Origin: Mesoflavibacter profundi
GTDB lineage: Bacteria > Bacteroidota > Bacteroidia > Flavobacteriales > Flavobacteriaceae
Assembly: GCF_014764305.1 (NCBI RefSeq)
Contig: NZ_CP061703.1
Coordinates: 3,019,501 to 3,083,500 of the forward strand
Direction of reading: 5' to 3'
DNA length: 64,000 bases
The position numbers and the translations under genes were made by a program. This document shows, in pieces, positions 8,456 to 16,784 of this stretch (its first letter is position 1; each line of letters opens with the position of its first letter). Below the pieces are notes generated by a model, which was given only the letters and a program-made list of their open reading frames with translations, searched no databases and was not told where the DNA came from.

Positions 8456-8555
8456 AAAGGCAAGCTACCTACATCACACCGCTACGACCGCGTACCTTTG
8501 CTTCGTTCCCGACCTGGAGGATTAAGCAGGAGCTGGTTGTGTAGGACTTGCCGGC
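8456..8555 (-). ncRNA. ffs: signal recognition particle RNA, small bacterial (4.5S-like) type
   Basis: On the minus strand GGCAAG (8552-8547) begins a long imperfect hairpin that closes with CTTGCC (8464-8459). The apical part carries the SRP Alu-free domain IV hallmark: CAGGTCGGGAACGAAGCA, with the GGAA-type tetraloop, and the AGGTA opposite it that forms the Ffh-binding asymmetric loop. A run of seven T directly follows the helix and should terminate it. The Bacteroidota promoter motif begins just upstream. The RNA pairs with Ffh for co-translational targeting of membrane proteins. The exact ends are inferred from pairing and are uncertain by a few bases. Confidence 0.93.
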
Positions 8556-8557
8556 TG

Positions 8558-8587
8558 CAAAGATACACACTTTTAAATTTTTCACAA
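8558..8587 (-). promoter_or_regulatory. promoter of SRP RNA
   Basis: On the minus strand TTG (8587-8585), a 19-bp spacer and TATCTTTG (8565-8558) fit the flavobacterial primary promoter exactly, placing the start at about the first base of the hairpin. Confidence 0.75.
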
Positions 8588-8641
8588 TGATTTTTTATAA
8601 TGAATTTTAATAAATACCTTGCTATCAAATTTAGTTTTACA

Positions 8642-9676
8642 ATGAAAACACTTAAACATCTTACTATCATACTTTTAGCAATTGTCACTTTTTCTTGTGG
8701 TGATAACATAGAAACTATAAAAAACAGTTTATCTATTAAAACTAACACAGAAAACGGAACAATTGGCTTAGATAAAACGCTAGAAGTTGCTGTAATTAAT
8801 CCAAAAAATTTCGAAATTTCTTCAGTAGAATTTTCTTTAGATGGTAAAACAATTTCAGAAAAACAACCACTAAAGGACTTTAAATTAGGCGAACATCAAA
8901 TTATTGCAAAAGTTACAATAGATGGTAATACGGTAAATATAGAAGAAACCATTTCGATTTTAAACGATAAAAATCCTGAATTCTTAAAAGTAGAAATTAT
9001 AAATACGTATCCTCATGATAAGACTGCTTTTACCCAAGGATTAGAATTTTATAATGGTGTATTATACGAAAGTACTGGACAACGCGGAGAATCTAAAATT
9101 AAAAAAATAGATTATAAAACAGGAGACGTATTGCAAGACATAAGTATTCCTGATGCGTTTTTTGGCGAAGGTATTACTATACTAGATAATACAGTTTACC
9201 AATTAACTTGGATGGCAAAAAAAGGATTTACTTACAATGCAGATACTTTAGAAAAAACAGGAAGTTTTAATTATGGAGAAAGTAAAGAAGGTTGGGGATT
9301 TTGTAATGATGGTAAACAACTTTACAAAAGCGACGGAACTAGTATAATATGGCTAATTAACCCTGAAACTTTGGTGGAAGAAAATAAAATTCAAGTTTGT
9401 ACATCTAAAGGAAAAATTGGTCGTCTTAACGAAATTGAATGGGTTAACGACAAAATTTACGCAAATATATGGCAACGTAAAGGTATTGCTGTGATTAATC
9501 CTAAAAATGGCGCTGTAGATGCTGTTATAGACTGTAAATTATTAACAGACCAAATCGCTAATTTTTCTTTAGACGAAAACACACTTAACGGTATTGCTTA
9601 CAATCCAGATACTGAAACCTTCTTTTTAACAGGAAAGCGTTGGGACAAGTTATTTGAGGTAAAGATTGTTAAGTAG
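8642..9676 (+). CDS. glutaminyl-peptide cyclotransferase (glutamine cyclotransferase) lipoprotein
   Basis: From the ATG at 8642 the protein has 344 residues and starts with a lipoprotein signal (hydrophobic stretch, then TFSC at about residue 20). An upstream ATG at 8600 would add 14 residues before the signal and is less likely. The N-terminal ~100 residues form a beta-rich Ig-like part. The C-terminal ~240 residues are a glutamine cyclotransferase beta-propeller, opening with NTYPHDKTAFTQGLEFYNGVLYES and carrying FGEGI and LNGIAY blocks. The enzyme class converts N-terminal glutamine to pyroglutamate on exported peptides. It would be anchored to a membrane facing the periplasm or outside. 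The thioesterase gene follows 9 bp later, so the two are probably co-transcribed. Confidence 0.88.
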   Translation: MKTLKHLTIILLAIVTFSCGDNIETIKNSLSIKTNTENGTIGLDKTLEVAVINPKNFEISSVEFSLDGKTISEKQPLKDFKLGEHQIIAKVTIDGNTVNIEETISILNDKNPEFLKVEIINTYPHDKTAFTQGLEFYNGVLYESTGQRGESKIKKIDYKTGDVLQDISIPDAFFGEGITILDNTVYQLTWMAKKGFTYNADTLEKTGSFNYGESKEGWGFCNDGKQLYKSDGTSIIWLINPETLVEENKIQVCTSKGKIGRLNEIEWVNDKIYANIWQRKGIAVINPKNGAVDAVIDCKLLTDQIANFSLDENTLNGIAYNPDTETFFLTGKRWDKLFEVKIVK

Positions 9677-9685
9677 ATAATTAAG

Positions 9686-10066
9686 ATGAAAATTCATCAA
9701 AAACAAATAGTGGTTAGTACAGACGATTTAGATCAAAATAACCATGTAAATAACGTAAGATATGTTAAATGGGTTAATGATATTGCGCTTTCTCACTGGG
9801 AAAAAGAAGCTCCAAAACCCATAAAAAATCAACATTTTTGGGTGATGTTATCTCATAATATCGAGTATAAACACCAAATTCTTTTAGGTGAAACCGTTAC
9901 ACTAAAAACGTATGTTCAATCTTGTGAAGGCTTATTTTCTGTAAGAATCGTAGAAATTTTAGTTGACGATAAACTTTGCGCCTATTCTAAAACTAAATGG
10001 TGTTTTATGAATAGTGACACTTTAAAACCAAACAGAATTCCGCAAGAAATAATCGACCTGTTTTAA
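9686..10066 (+). CDS. acyl-CoA thioesterase, 4HBT hotdog-fold family
   Basis: The 126-residue protein is a single hotdog domain of the YbgC/4-hydroxybenzoyl-CoA thioesterase type. The motif DDLDQNNHVNNVRYVKWVNDIA near residue 12 has the acidic catalytic residue and the HVNN turn typical of the family. LSHNIEYKHQILLGETV near 55 forms the central helix-to-sheet part. Such enzymes release free acid from acyl-CoA or acyl-ACP in the cytoplasm; the chain-length preference is unknown. It follows the glutaminyl cyclotransferase gene closely, but no functional link is obvious. Confidence 0.85.
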   Translation: MKIHQKQIVVSTDDLDQNNHVNNVRYVKWVNDIALSHWEKEAPKPIKNQHFWVMLSHNIEYKHQILLGETVTLKTYVQSCEGLFSVRIVEILVDDKLCAYSKTKWCFMNSDTLKPNRIPQEIIDLF

Positions 10067-10118
10067 TTTATGTCAGTTTAAACCCAATGTACATTCAGAT
10101 TTCAAAATAATAATTAAG

Positions 10119-10164
10119 CGTCAGTTCGAGTGATTTTGAGGCACAAAAAAATTGTATCGAGAAC
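10119..10164. repeat. imperfect inverted-repeat element, flavobacterial interspersed-repeat-like
   Basis: In the 207-bp spacer after the thioesterase gene, GTTCGAG (10124-10130) and TCGAGAAC (10157-10164) face each other around an A-rich centre. The wording of the motif, especially CAGTTCGAG and GTATCGAGAAC, is one I associate with short dispersed repeats in flavobacterial genomes. I see no second copy in this window, so the repeat status rests on recognition only. Confidence 0.4.
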
Positions 10165-10273
10165 TTGTTTGAATTAAAAATTCTACCTTAGATTTTATTA
10201 ATTTTAATCACACATACTAAATAGCCTTTAAAAAAGTTATATTTTAGTCCAATAATAACGACCTAACCATTAC

Positions 10274-11830
10274 ATGAAACGTCTACTCTATCTTATTACA
10301 ACGTTTATAATTATATTAACATGGAGCTCTTGTCGAAATGATTTTGAGTTTTCTCCAAGCACCGGTAATCTAACCTTTTCTAAAGATACAGTGTACTTAG
10401 ATACCATTTTTGCTAACATTGGATCAAGTACATATAATTTAAAAGTTTACAATAATTCAGATGAAGACATTTCTATACCTACCATACAATTAAGTAACGG
10501 AGAAAACTCTGGTTATAGATTAAATGTCGATGGAATTTCTGGTAAAAGCTTCGAAAATGTACAATTACTAGCAAAAGACAGCATGTTTGTTTTTGTAGAA
10601 ACTACATACAATACAACAACTAATCCTTTACCAACAACAGAATTTTTATATACAGATGCTATAGAGTTTGACTCAGGCAATAACCTTCAAAAAGTAGAAT
10701 TAGTCACACTAGTAAAGGACGCTATTTTTATATATCCGGATAGAGACAACACAACACAGGTTATAGAAACGCTTACTTTAACAGTAGATGGCGAACCTGT
10801 TGAAACCGAACTTCAAGGTCGCGAGTTGTTACCTGAAGAATTAACCTTTACCAACCAAAAACCATATGTAATTTATGGTTACGCAGCTGTACCAGCTGGC
10901 GAAACTTTAACAATAGATGCTGGTGCACGCATTCATTTTCACGCAAATTCTGGATTGATCGTTCAAGAAAATGCTTCTTTAAATGTAAATGGCGCATTAA
11001 GTAATGATGAAGAATTACTGGAAAATCAAGTGATTTTTGAAAGCGATCGCTTGGAACCAATTTACAGTGATGTACCAGGACAATGGGGAACAATTTGGCT
11101 TTTTGAAAATAGCCAAAACAATACCATTAATTACGCCACAATAAAAAACGGAACGGTTGGAATTTTATCCGATGGTAATGCAGATGCTGTGACAGATAAA
11201 CTAACTATCACAAATTCTCAAATCTACAACTTTAGCACCTTTGGGATTTTAGGTAGAAATACTTCTATAAATGCGCAAAATATAGTTATTAATAATGCAG
11301 GACAGTCTAGTTTTGGTGCAACTTTAGGCGGTAAATACAATGTAACACACAGTACAATTGCTAATTATTGGAGTAATAGTTTTAGACAATTTCCGGCATT
11401 ACTAATTAACAATTTTGTTTTAGACGAAAACAACACAGCGTTTTTAGCAGACTTAACAGAAGCTAATTTTAACAATTGTATAATTTACGGAAATGATAAT
11501 CCAGAATTAATTGTAGATGAAATTGAAGACAACAGCGTAATTTTCAATTTTAAATTAACCAACTGTTTACTTAGATTTGATAATAACAGCGGAAACTTCT
11601 CAGGAAATAATTACGATTTTTCCAACACAACGCATTATGAAAATATAATCTTTAATCAAGATCCAAATTTTAGAAATCCATCTGCTAACGATTTAATAAT
11701 TGGCGAAACATCTGCTGCAAATAACCAAGGTAATACTACTTTTGCTACGCAAGTTCCAAATGATATTTTAGGTGTTAATCGTACAGCAAGTCCAGATTTA
11801 GGTGCTTATCAGCATGTTATTTTTGAGTAA
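10274..11830 (+). CDS. right-handed beta-helix lipoprotein of unknown function
   Basis: The 518-residue protein begins with a lipoprotein signal peptide ending in WSSC near residue 20. Residues about 30-150 form a beta-sandwich resembling an envelope adhesion domain (LDTIFANIGSSTYNLKVYNNSDEDI). From about 200 on there are repeating short beta units such as INYATIKNGTVGILSD, LTITNSQIYNFSTFGILGRN and INNAGQSSFGATLGG, the pattern of a right-handed parallel beta-helix. It ends with SPDLGAYQH, which is common at the end of such surface proteins. The cell-surface location is inferred, and no catalytic residues can be assigned. It stands alone, and a convergent TIR-like gene lies 7 bp downstream. 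Confidence 0.75.
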   Translation: MKRLLYLITTFIIILTWSSCRNDFEFSPSTGNLTFSKDTVYLDTIFANIGSSTYNLKVYNNSDEDISIPTIQLSNGENSGYRLNVDGISGKSFENVQLLAKDSMFVFVETTYNTTTNPLPTTEFLYTDAIEFDSGNNLQKVELVTLVKDAIFIYPDRDNTTQVIETLTLTVDGEPVETELQGRELLPEELTFTNQKPYVIYGYAAVPAGETLTIDAGARIHFHANSGLIVQENASLNVNGALSNDEELLENQVIFESDRLEPIYSDVPGQWGTIWLFENSQNNTINYATIKNGTVGILSDGNADAVTDKLTITNSQIYNFSTFGILGRNTSINAQNIVINNAGQSSFGATLGGKYNVTHSTIANYWSNSFRQFPALLINNFVLDENNTAFLADLTEANFNNCIIYGNDNPELIVDEIEDNSVIFNFKLTNCLLRFDNNSGNFSGNNYDFSNTTHYENIIFNQDPNFRNPSANDLIIGETSAANNQGNTTFATQVPNDILGVNRTASPDLGAYQHVIFE

Positions 11831-11837
11831 AAACTTT

Positions 11838-12671
11838 TTAAAAAGCTAAACTATCTATTCTTATATTTATTGGAATTATTTTTGAAAAAACACCTGATTC
11901 AGTTATGATTTCTACTAAATTATTTCCAGTTACTAAATAACTATCTTTAATTTCATCTCCTTCCCAAGCATTTGCTAAAAATTTAGTAGAAATTAGGACA
12001 AGTTCAATCCAACCATTATCAGGTATTTTATTTCTATCTACTGTTAAACTATATTTATAATTAAATTCATTAGTTTCTGATTTCCTATTTGTTACTTTTT
12101 TACCGTTTTGTGTAATATCCCATTTACTCTTAGTGTGTAAGTAAATTGCATGAATTTCAGGACTCATTTTATTGGATTTATTCTCAATATCTATATACAA
12201 ATCTATTTTAGCTTTTGCATAATCTTCAGTCTTTGATAAATCTCCCTCAGTTTTTGATGAAATTTCAAAAGGGTTATTATTCTCCTCTTTTAATTCTTCT
12301 ACAATCCACTTTATATTTCGCTCTAAGCTTTCTTTAAGTTTAACAATAGAATCTTCATAAACAATATGTCTTTTATGCTTTAAATCAAAAGGTATATTAT
12401 CAGCCTTTTGCGTAGTTAAAATACACCTCTTACCTAATGCATGAGCATATCCTAATTCATAAAATACATTTGGATTTTTATCAGAAAGATCTGCTATTAT
12501 AAAGTCACAATTTTCAATTTCTGAATATATCTTATCTAACATACCTTCATCAAAAAGTTCCTCATCTAATCTATAAGCTTCAACATTTAAACTTTTAGCT
12601 GTTTCTTTAATTCCTATTTGATAAATATCATCAAAATTGGGATTAAATGGAATAATCACAAATGCTTTCAT
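11838..12671 (-). CDS. TIR/nucleoside-deoxyribosyltransferase-like domain protein of unknown function
   Basis: The 277-residue protein has a Rossmann-like N-terminal domain of about 115 residues. It starts MKAFVIIPFNPNFDDIYQIG, continues with a charged helix, then has ENCDFIIADLSDKNPNVFYE near 58 and LGYAHALGKRCILTT near 78. The Glu in FYELGYA sits where the catalytic Glu of nucleoside deoxyribosyltransferases and TIR NADases lies. Residues 140-277 form a separate beta-rich domain with no family I recognise. It is probably cytoplasmic. The known relatives of this fold cleave N-glycosidic bonds, often in defence systems, but no cyclase, sensor or nuclease gene lies nearby, so a defence role is only a guess. 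It follows the glyA terminator region on the same strand. Confidence 0.6.
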   Translation of the reverse strand: MKAFVIIPFNPNFDDIYQIGIKETAKSLNVEAYRLDEELFDEGMLDKIYSEIENCDFIIADLSDKNPNVFYELGYAHALGKRCILTTQKADNIPFDLKHKRHIVYEDSIVKLKESLERNIKWIVEELKEENNNPFEISSKTEGDLSKTEDYAKAKIDLYIDIENKSNKMSPEIHAIYLHTKSKWDITQNGKKVTNRKSETNEFNYKYSLTVDRNKIPDNGWIELVLISTKFLANAWEGDEIKDSYLVTGNNLVEIITESGVFSKIIPINIRIDSLAF

Positions 12672-12716
12672 AAATTTTAATTTTTAACCAATTTCATTCT
12701 TTTTTATAAGATTCAC

Positions 12717-12747
12717 AAAAAAAGCTCACTTTTTCAGTGAGCTTTTT
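12717..12747. terminator. terminator after glyA
   Basis: GCTCACT (12724-12730) pairs with AGTGAGC (12736-12742) around a TTTTC loop. Seven A on the left give a T run on the minus strand, as expected for glyA. The right side has five T, so it may work both ways. Confidence 0.8.
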
Positions 12748-12748
12748 C

Positions 12749-12765
12749 TTTCCGCGAAAGCGAAA
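12749..12765 (+). repeat. 17-bp hairpin repeat, copy 1
   Basis: TTTCCGCGAAAGCGAAA can fold into a small hairpin with a GAAA tetraloop. The exact reverse complement occurs at 31923-31939 and a one-base variant at 18302-18318. This copy sits between the glyA stop codon and the glyA terminator. Confidence 0.7.
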
Positions 12766-12773
12766 TTATCTAT

Positions 12774-14045
12774 TTAAGCAAATAATGGTAAATCACTCAT
12801 CATTGCGTTTACTTTTACAGCAATTTCGTCTAACTTTTCTTCGTCTTGGTAATTTGTAATTACCTCATCTATTAAACTTACAATACCTTCCATATCTTCT
12901 TCCTTTAATCCTCTTGTAGTAATAGCTGGTGTACCAACTCTTATTCCAGAAGTAACAAACGGACTTTTATCGTCAAAAGGCACCATATTTTTATTTACGG
13001 TAATATCTGCTTTTACTAACGCTTGTTCTGCATCTTTACCGGTAATATTTTTGTTACGTAAATCTATTAACATCATGTGGTTATCAGTTCCACCAGAAAT
13101 AATATTATAACCACGATCTACAAACGCTTTTGCCATAGCTGCTGCGTTTTTCTTTACTTGTAACATGTAATGTAAAAAGTCGTCACTTAGCGCTTCGCCA
13201 AAAGCAATTGCTTTAGCTGCAATAATATGCTCTAATGGTCCACCTTGATTACCAGGAAAAACACCAGAGTCTAATAAAGAAGACATCATACGAGGTTTTC
13301 CGTTTTTAAGTGTAATGCCAAACGGATTTTCAAAATCTTTACCCATTAGTATTAATCCGCCTCTTGGTCCACGTAATGTTTTATGTGTTGTAGTAGTAAC
13401 AATATGACAATGTGGTATAGGATCGTTTAAAATCCCTTTGGCAATTAATCCTGAAGGATGAGAAATATCTGCTAGTAAGATTGCGCCAACGCTATCTGCT
13501 ATCTCTCTAAAACGTTTAAAATCTATATCTCTAGAGTAAGCAGAAGCACCAGCAATTATTAATTGAGGCTGCTCTTTTGTTGCTATCTCTTGTATTTTAT
13601 CATAATTTAAAACGCCTGTTTGTTCTTCTACACCATAAAAAACAGGATTATAAAGTTTACCAGAAAAGTTAACAGGAGAACCGTGTGTTAAATGTCCTCC
13701 ATGTGATAAATCAAAACCTAAAATTTTGTCACCAGGTTTTAAACACGCATGGTAAACAGCAGTATTTGCTTGGCTTCCAGAATGTGGTTGCACATTAGCA
13801 TACGCTGCTCCAAATAAAGTTTTAGCACGATCTATTGCTATTTGCTCTACCTCGTCCACTACTTCACAACCGCCATAATAGCGTTTTCCTGGATAACCTT
13901 CGGCGTATTTATTAGTTAAAACAGATCCTGCAGCTTCCATAACTTGGTCGCTAACAAAATTTTCAGATGCTATTAATTCTATACCGTGTAGCTGTCTATC
14001 TTTTTCAGCTCTTATTAGTTCAAAAATTTGTTCGTCGCGTTGCAT
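12774..14045 (-). CDS. glyA: serine hydroxymethyltransferase
   Basis: GlyA is a cytoplasmic PLP enzyme that interconverts serine and glycine and charges tetrahydrofolate with a one-carbon unit. The 423-residue length is normal. The start [15 protein letters not shown], then [15 protein letters not shown] near 45, the HSGSQAN block near 90, and the PLP lysine in [15 protein letters not shown] near 222 are all intact. [15 protein letters not shown] near 365 is the substrate-carboxylate region. The gene reads alone on the minus strand, divergent from fahA with 110 bp between the starts, and ends at a strong terminator. Confidence 0.98.
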   Translation of the reverse strand: MQRDEQIFELIRAEKDRQLHGIELIASENFVSDQVMEAAGSVLTNKYAEGYPGKRYYGGCEVVDEVEQIAIDRAKTLFGAAYANVQPHSGSQANTAVYHACLKPGDKILGFDLSHGGHLTHGSPVNFSGKLYNPVFYGVEEQTGVLNYDKIQEIATKEQPQLIIAGASAYSRDIDFKRFREIADSVGAILLADISHPSGLIAKGILNDPIPHCHIVTTTTHKTLRGPRGGLILMGKDFENPFGITLKNGKPRMMSSLLDSGVFPGNQGGPLEHIIAAKAIAFGEALSDDFLHYMLQVKKNAAAMAKAFVDRGYNIISGGTDNHMMLIDLRNKNITGKDAEQALVKADITVNKNMVPFDDKSPFVTSGIRVGTPAITTRGLKEEDMEGIVSLIDEVITNYQDEEKLDEIAVKVNAMMSDLPLFA

Positions 14046-14072
14046 ATTTATTGATACTCGTTAAAAATTTAT

Positions 14073-14080
14073 CAAAAATA
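14073..14080 (-). promoter_or_regulatory. candidate -7 element for glyA
   Basis: TATTTTTG on the minus strand matches TAnnTTTG and lies about 28 bp before the glyA start. No clear -33 TTG accompanies it. Confidence 0.35.
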
Positions 14081-14155
14081 AGAAATATGCCTTGTAAATA
14101 ATTGAAAAAACATATATTTACTAATAATTTATAAACAACAAATCAACAATATTAT

Positions 14156-15448
14156 ATGCCTTTATCAGCTAATAATCCAGATAGAAAATCGTGGTTACAC
14201 GTCGATAAAAACTCAGACTTTCCAATACAAAACATACCTTTTGGTGTTTTCTTAACAAGAGACGATATTATTACCATTGGTACTAGAATTGGTGATACAG
14301 CGATAGATTTAGGAGCTTTACACCAACTTGGATATTTTGACGGTATACCATTAACAGACGATATTTTTCTTCAGGATACATTAAACGATTTTATCGCAGA
14401 TGGCAGACAAACTTGGCGCGCTGTAAGAAATAGAATTGCCGAAATTTTTGACGCAGACAATGATGCTTTAAAAAACAATGTAAAACATAAAGAAATTGTT
14501 CTATTTAGATTAGATGAAATAGAAATGCAATTACCTGTTCAAGTTGGTGACTATACAGATTTTTACTCAAGTATAGAACATGCAACTAATGTAGGAACAA
14601 TGTTTAGAGATCCAGATAATGCGTTACTACCTAACTGGCTTCACATACCTGTTGGATATCATGGTAGAAGTAGCTCTATAATACCTTCTGGTATTCCTGT
14701 ACATAGACCGCAAGGACAAACTTTACCTGCTGGCGAAACTGAGCCTGTTTTTGGACCAAGTAAATTAGTAGATTTTGAATTAGAAATGGCATTTATTACT
14801 ACAGATGCGAATGATTTAGGTGAACCTATTCCTGTAGACGAAGCTGAAGAATACATCTTCGGATTAGTGTTATTTAATGATTGGTCTGCACGTGATATCC
14901 AAAAATGGGAATATGTACCATTAGGTCCGTTTTTAGCTAAAAACTTTGCTTCTTCTGTGTCTCCTTGGATTGTAACTTTAGATGCGTTACAACCTTTCAA
15001 AACAGATGGTCCTAAACCGCTAAAAAAACAATTACCATACCTTCAACAAAAAGGTCAAAAAAGTTACGATATTAATTTAGAAGTTGCTATTCAACCAGAA
15101 AAAGCTAAAGAAAAAGTGGTTAGTAAATCTAACTTTAAATATATGTATTGGAGTATGTCGCAACAATTAGCGCATCACACCGTAAATGGTTGTCCGGTAA
15201 ATTCTGGAGATTTAATGGGAAGTGGTACAATATCAGGACCAACTCCAGATAGTTTTGGATCTATGCTAGAATTAACTTGGCGAGGAGAAAAACCAATTAA
15301 AATGGCAGATGGTACAGAACGTAAATTTATTAACGATAATGACACCGTAATAATGCGAGGTTATTGCGAAAAAGATGGTACTAGAATTGGTTTTGGTGAA
15401 GTAAAAACAAAACTACTTCCTGTTTTCGAACCAAAAAAAAATAAATAA
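14156..15448 (+). CDS. fahA: fumarylacetoacetase
   Basis: FahA hydrolyses fumarylacetoacetate to fumarate and acetoacetate in the last step of tyrosine breakdown. The 430 residues cover both domains: an N-terminal SH3-like part (about 15-115) and the C-terminal FAH fold. Visible metal and active-site blocks are YTDFYSSIEHATNVGTMFR near 128, PVGYHGRSSSI near 160, LVDFELEMAF near 200 with the Glu ligands, and FNDWSARDIQKWEYVPLGPF near 240. The rest of the tyrosine pathway is not in the window. A terminator with an 11-bp stem follows the stop codon, so it is a single-gene unit divergent from glyA. Confidence 0.96.
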   Translation: MPLSANNPDRKSWLHVDKNSDFPIQNIPFGVFLTRDDIITIGTRIGDTAIDLGALHQLGYFDGIPLTDDIFLQDTLNDFIADGRQTWRAVRNRIAEIFDADNDALKNNVKHKEIVLFRLDEIEMQLPVQVGDYTDFYSSIEHATNVGTMFRDPDNALLPNWLHIPVGYHGRSSSIIPSGIPVHRPQGQTLPAGETEPVFGPSKLVDFELEMAFITTDANDLGEPIPVDEAEEYIFGLVLFNDWSARDIQKWEYVPLGPFLAKNFASSVSPWIVTLDALQPFKTDGPKPLKKQLPYLQQKGQKSYDINLEVAIQPEKAKEKVVSKSNFKYMYWSMSQQLAHHTVNGCPVNSGDLMGSGTISGPTPDSFGSMLELTWRGEKPIKMADGTERKFINDNDTVIMRGYCEKDGTRIGFGEVKTKLLPVFEPKKNK

Positions 15449-15475
15449 AATAAGTTACTTAAATATACATTTTTT

Positions 15476-15509
15476 AAACCCTTTAGAAAACTAAAGGGTT
15501 TATTTTTTT
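15476..15509 (+). terminator. intrinsic terminator of fahA
   Basis: A perfect 11-bp stem, AAACCCTTTAG (15476-15486) with CTAAAGGGTTT (15491-15501), has an AAAA loop and is followed by a run of T. Confidence 0.9.
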
Positions 15510-15514
15510 AGTTT

Positions 15515-15530
15515 TGGCACACATCTTGAA
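15515..15530 (+). promoter_or_regulatory. candidate sigma-54-type promoter
   Basis: TGGCAC, five bases, then TTGAA resembles the RpoN -24/-12 pattern TGGCAC-N5-TTGCA, with the invariant GG and the -12 element correctly spaced by 12 bp. The -12 C is replaced by A. It lies 37 bp upstream of the lipoprotein start and directly behind the fahA terminator. Confidence 0.4.
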
Positions 15531-15567
15531 ATTAGACTTAACCTACAAACCCAAAAACCTATAAAAG

Positions 15568-16749
15568 ATGAAAAACTTTACAATTATTACAGTACTTTTT
15601 CTGGTGCTATCATCTTGCGTTGGAAGAAAACAAATCGAAAAGCAACTTAATACTGGTAATTATGATCAGGCAATTAATAATGCTTTAAAAAAATTAGAAA
15701 CCAATAAAAATGTAAAGCGTAAACAAGATTATGTGTATATGCTAAGAGAAGCATATTACAAAGTTGTTGAAGATAATCTTTACAGAATAGATCAATTAAT
15801 TAAAGATGGTAATCCAGAATATTATCAAGACATATTTAATATTTACAGACAATTAGATAGTAGACAAAACTCAATAAAAAGTGTTTTGCCACTACATTTA
15901 AATGGTAAAGAAGTTAAATTTAAATTTAATAATTATACGTCTAATATTGTTGCTTATAAAAACAAAGTATCAGATTATAAATACGAGCAGGCAAAACAAT
16001 TATTAGCAACTAATGCAAAATATGATGCTAGACAAGCTTATACGCTTTTAGAAGATATTGAAGCTATAAACCCTAACTTTAAAGACATTAGAGAATTAAT
16101 GGATCAAGCCCATTTTATTGGAACAGTCTTTGTTTTAGTAGCTGTTAAAAATGAAACTAATCAAATTGTACCAACACGATTAGAAGACGATTTATTAAAT
16201 CTTGATACTTACGGACTGAATAATAAATTTTGGACAAGTTACCATTCTACACCTTTAAGTGATATAAGCTATGATTATAGCATGGATTTAGAGCTAAAAA
16301 GAATTAACATTTCTCCAGAACATGTTTACGAAAAACAACAATTAAGAGAATTAGAAGTTGTAGATGGTTGGGGATATGTTTTAGATGAAAACGGTAACGT
16401 TGCCAAAGACAGTTTAGGAAACGATATAAAACAAGATAAAATAGTTACAGTTAGAGCTAGATTTTTTGAAATTCAGCAAGTAAAATCTACACAAGTCATT
16501 GGTAAAGTTGTTTTTACAGATTTAAAACTGAACCAAATATTGGAAAGTTTTCCAATAGATTCAGAATTTATTTTTGAAAACTTCTACGGTAGAGTAAATG
16601 GAGACCGTAGAGCTTTAAATGAAGACGATATACAATTACTTGGTAATCGTGCAGTACCATTCCCTTCAAACGAACAAATGGTCTTTGATACCGGCGAAGA
16701 TTTAAAGCTAAAATTAAAAGATATAATAAGGCGAATGACGTTCTCCTAA
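15568..16749 (+). CDS. lipoprotein of unknown function with TPR-like N-terminal part
   Basis: The 393-residue protein has a lipoprotein signal peptide (MKNFTIITVLFLVLSSC). After the Cys comes a helical, TPR-like segment, beginning RKQIEKQLNTGNYDQAINNALKK and continuing to about residue 195. The rest is more beta-rich, with VFVLVAVKNETNQIVP near 195 and a VTVRARFFEIQQV strand near 310. I do not recognise the family. It should be membrane-anchored in the periplasm or at the outer membrane. Its unusual upstream element resembles a sigma-54 promoter, and a bidirectional terminator follows. It is therefore a stand-alone gene, possibly under special control. Confidence 0.7.
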   Translation: MKNFTIITVLFLVLSSCVGRKQIEKQLNTGNYDQAINNALKKLETNKNVKRKQDYVYMLREAYYKVVEDNLYRIDQLIKDGNPEYYQDIFNIYRQLDSRQNSIKSVLPLHLNGKEVKFKFNNYTSNIVAYKNKVSDYKYEQAKQLLATNAKYDARQAYTLLEDIEAINPNFKDIRELMDQAHFIGTVFVLVAVKNETNQIVPTRLEDDLLNLDTYGLNNKFWTSYHSTPLSDISYDYSMDLELKRINISPEHVYEKQQLRELEVVDGWGYVLDENGNVAKDSLGNDIKQDKIVTVRARFFEIQQVKSTQVIGKVVFTDLKLNQILESFPIDSEFIFENFYGRVNGDRRALNEDDIQLLGNRAVPFPSNEQMVFDTGEDLKLKLKDIIRRMTFS

Positions 16750-16753
16750 TCAC

Positions 16754-16784
16754 AAAACTCTCAATAACAATTGAGAGTTTTTTT
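16754..16784. terminator. bidirectional terminator between convergent genes
   Basis: AAAACTCTCAA (16754-16764) pairs with TTGAGAGTTTT (16771-16781) around a six-base loop, with T runs possible on both strands. It separates the lipoprotein gene and the marC-like gene. Confidence 0.88.

Noticed and set aside
8482-8748. Minus-strand open frame of 88 codons
   Set aside because: It overlaps the SRP RNA and its promoter, and the start of the glutaminyl cyclotransferase gene.
11838-12671. CBASS or Thoeris-like operon around the TIR/NDT-like gene
   Set aside because: The flanking genes are a beta-haelix lipoprotein and glyA; no cyclase, sensor or nuclease gene is next to it.
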